A stretch of DNA of 5,940 nucleotides, taken from assembly GCA_003248845.1 (NCBI GenBank), contig QFPD01000145.1:1-5940 (forward strand), given 5' to 3'. The translations under genes and the position numbers were made by a program. The notes beneath the pieces are model-generated. The model saw nothing but the letters and a program-made list of their open reading frames with translations. It was not told the DNA's origin and made no database searches. Each line of letters opens with the position of its first letter. Within the stretch, counting starts at the first letter, position 1. The stretch comes from Microbacterium sp. Lineage in GTDB: Bacteria; Actinomycetota; Actinomycetes; Actinomycetales; Microbacteriaceae. This document shows positions 5,120 through 5,940 of the stretch, one piece after another.

Positions 5120-5940
5120 TCAGAAGAAGCCCATCGCCCCTTCGGCGTACGACACGAGCAGGTTCTTCGTCTGCTGGTAGTGGTCGAGCATCTTCAGGTG
5201 GTTCTCGCGGCCGATGCCGGACTGCTTGTAGCCGCCGAACGCCGCGTGCGCGGGGTACTGGTGGTAGGTGTTCGTCCAGACGCGACCGGCTTCGATCGCG
5301 CGACCGGCGCGGTACATCGTGTCGGCCGAGCGGCTCCACACCCCTGCACCCAGGCCGTACAGCGTGTCGTTCGCGGTGTGGATCGCGTCGTCGAACCCGT
5401 CGAAGGACGTCACCGAGACGACCGGGCCGAAGATCTCCTCCTGGAAGATGCGCATCGAGTTCTGGCCCTCGAACACCGTCGGTGCGACGTAGTAGCCGCC
5501 GCTCAGCTCGCCGCCGAGATCGACACGCTCGCCACCGGCGAGGAGCTTGGCGCCCTCAGCCTTGCCGATCTCGATGTAGCTGAGGATCTTCTCGAGCTGA
5601 TCGTTGGATGCCTGGGCGCCGATCATCGTCTCCGGGTCGAGCGGGTTTCCCTGCACGATCCTGCCGACGCGCTCCAGACCGTCGCGGAGGAACTGATCGT
5701 AGATCGAGCGCTGGATGAGCGCGCGCGATGGGCACGTGCACACCTCGCCCTGGTTGAGGGCGAAGAAGGTGAAGCCTTCCAGCGCCTTGTCGTAGTAGGC
5801 ATCCTGCTGGCGCGCGACGTCCTCGAAGAAGATGTTCGCCGACTTGCCCCCGAGCTCGAGCGTCACCGGGATGAGGTTCTGCGACGCGTACTGCATGATG
5901 AGGCGGCCCGTCGTCGTCTCACCCGTGAACGCGACCTTGC
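5120..5940 (-). CDS. NAD(P)-dependent aldehyde dehydrogenase (AldB/ExaC-like), 5' end outside window
   Basis: This encodes the last 273 residues of an aldehyde dehydrogenase, an enzyme oxidising an aldehyde to its acid with NAD or NADP. Members of this subgroup typically act on acetaldehyde and other short or xenobiotic aldehydes. The visible fragment begins just before the coenzyme-domain motif FTGETTTGR. It contains the general base Glu in VTLELGGKS and the catalytic Cys in [11 protein letters not shown] (Cys codon at 5738-5740), then [10 protein letters not shown] with the NAD-binding Glu-Ile-Phe-Gly-Pro, and [25 protein letters not shown] near the C-terminus in the usual order. The CTCPSR form with two cysteines two residues apart and the DUF779 neighbour both point to the AldB/ExaC subgroup rather than betaine or succinate semialdehyde dehydrogenases. 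No frameshift or lost catalytic residue is seen. Transcription starts beyond the right edge, so its regulation cannot be assessed here. Confidence 0.95.
   Translation of the reverse strand, partial: KVAFTGETTTGRLIMQYASQNLIPVTLELGGKSANIFFEDVARQQDAYYDKALEGFTFFALNQGEVCTCPSRALIQRSIYDQFLRDGLERVGRIVQGNPLDPETMIGAQASNDQLEKILSYIEIGKAEGAKLLAGGERVDLGGELSGGYYVAPTVFEGQNSMRIFQEEIFGPVVSVTSFDGFDDAIHTANDTLYGLGAGVWSRSADTMYRAGRAIEAGRVWTNTYHQYPAHAAFGGYKQSGIGRENHLKMLDHYQQTKNLLVSYAEGAMGFF

Noticed and set aside
1..5940. CRISPR arrays, tRNA or rRNA genes, insertion sequences, phage genes or attachment sites
   Set aside because: No regularly spaced repeats, RNA gene hallmarks, transposase or integrase proteins, or terminal repeats were seen; almost all of the window is explained by the listed genes.

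Overview
This is a GC-rich window with long overlapping open frames on both strands, GTG starts and a strong preference for G or C in third codon positions. Protein style and the recurrent hexamer GGATGC/GCATCC suggest an actinobacterium of the Microbacteriaceae, perhaps Microbacterium. That assignment is inference from composition and gene style, not from a marker gene.

Layout: (1) Bases 1-935, minus strand: the N-terminal 311 residues of a family 5 (peptide/oligopeptide type) solute-binding lipoprotein, cut off by the left window edge. (2) Bases 936-1147: a divergent intergenic region with a nested stem-loop ahead of the plus-strand operon. (3) Bases 1148-4680, plus strand: a compact module of ABC-2 type exporter ATPase, its membrane permease, a NarL/DesK-type sensor kinase and a NarL-family response regulator. 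Genes overlap by 4 bp at ATPase/permease and kinase/regulator, and a 24-bp gap separates permease and kinase. (4) Bases 4704-5940, minus strand and convergent with the module: a DUF779 protein, and upstream of it the C-terminal 273 residues of an aldehyde dehydrogenase, cut off by the right window edge.

The order exporter ATPase, permease, kinase, regulator matches Bacillus modules such as yvfRS-yvfTU and resembles LnrJK-LnrLMN (linearmycin resistance), where the two-component pair controls the adjacent exporter. The expected logic is that the six-helix kinase senses a membrane-active or lipophilic compound, phosphorylates the regulator, and the regulator raises exporter expression. The substrate cannot be read from this sequence.

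The most notable point is that the kinase is broken. Its membrane half and its catalytic half lie in different reading frames, and the switch falls in a CG-rich stretch near 3486-3505, just before the phospho-acceptor histidine region. Restoring a lost CG dinucleotide would give one normal kinase of about 390 residues. Both halves are otherwise clean, so this is either a recent mutation or phase change, or a sequencing/assembly error. No wholly new system is evident; the other genes belong to known families.
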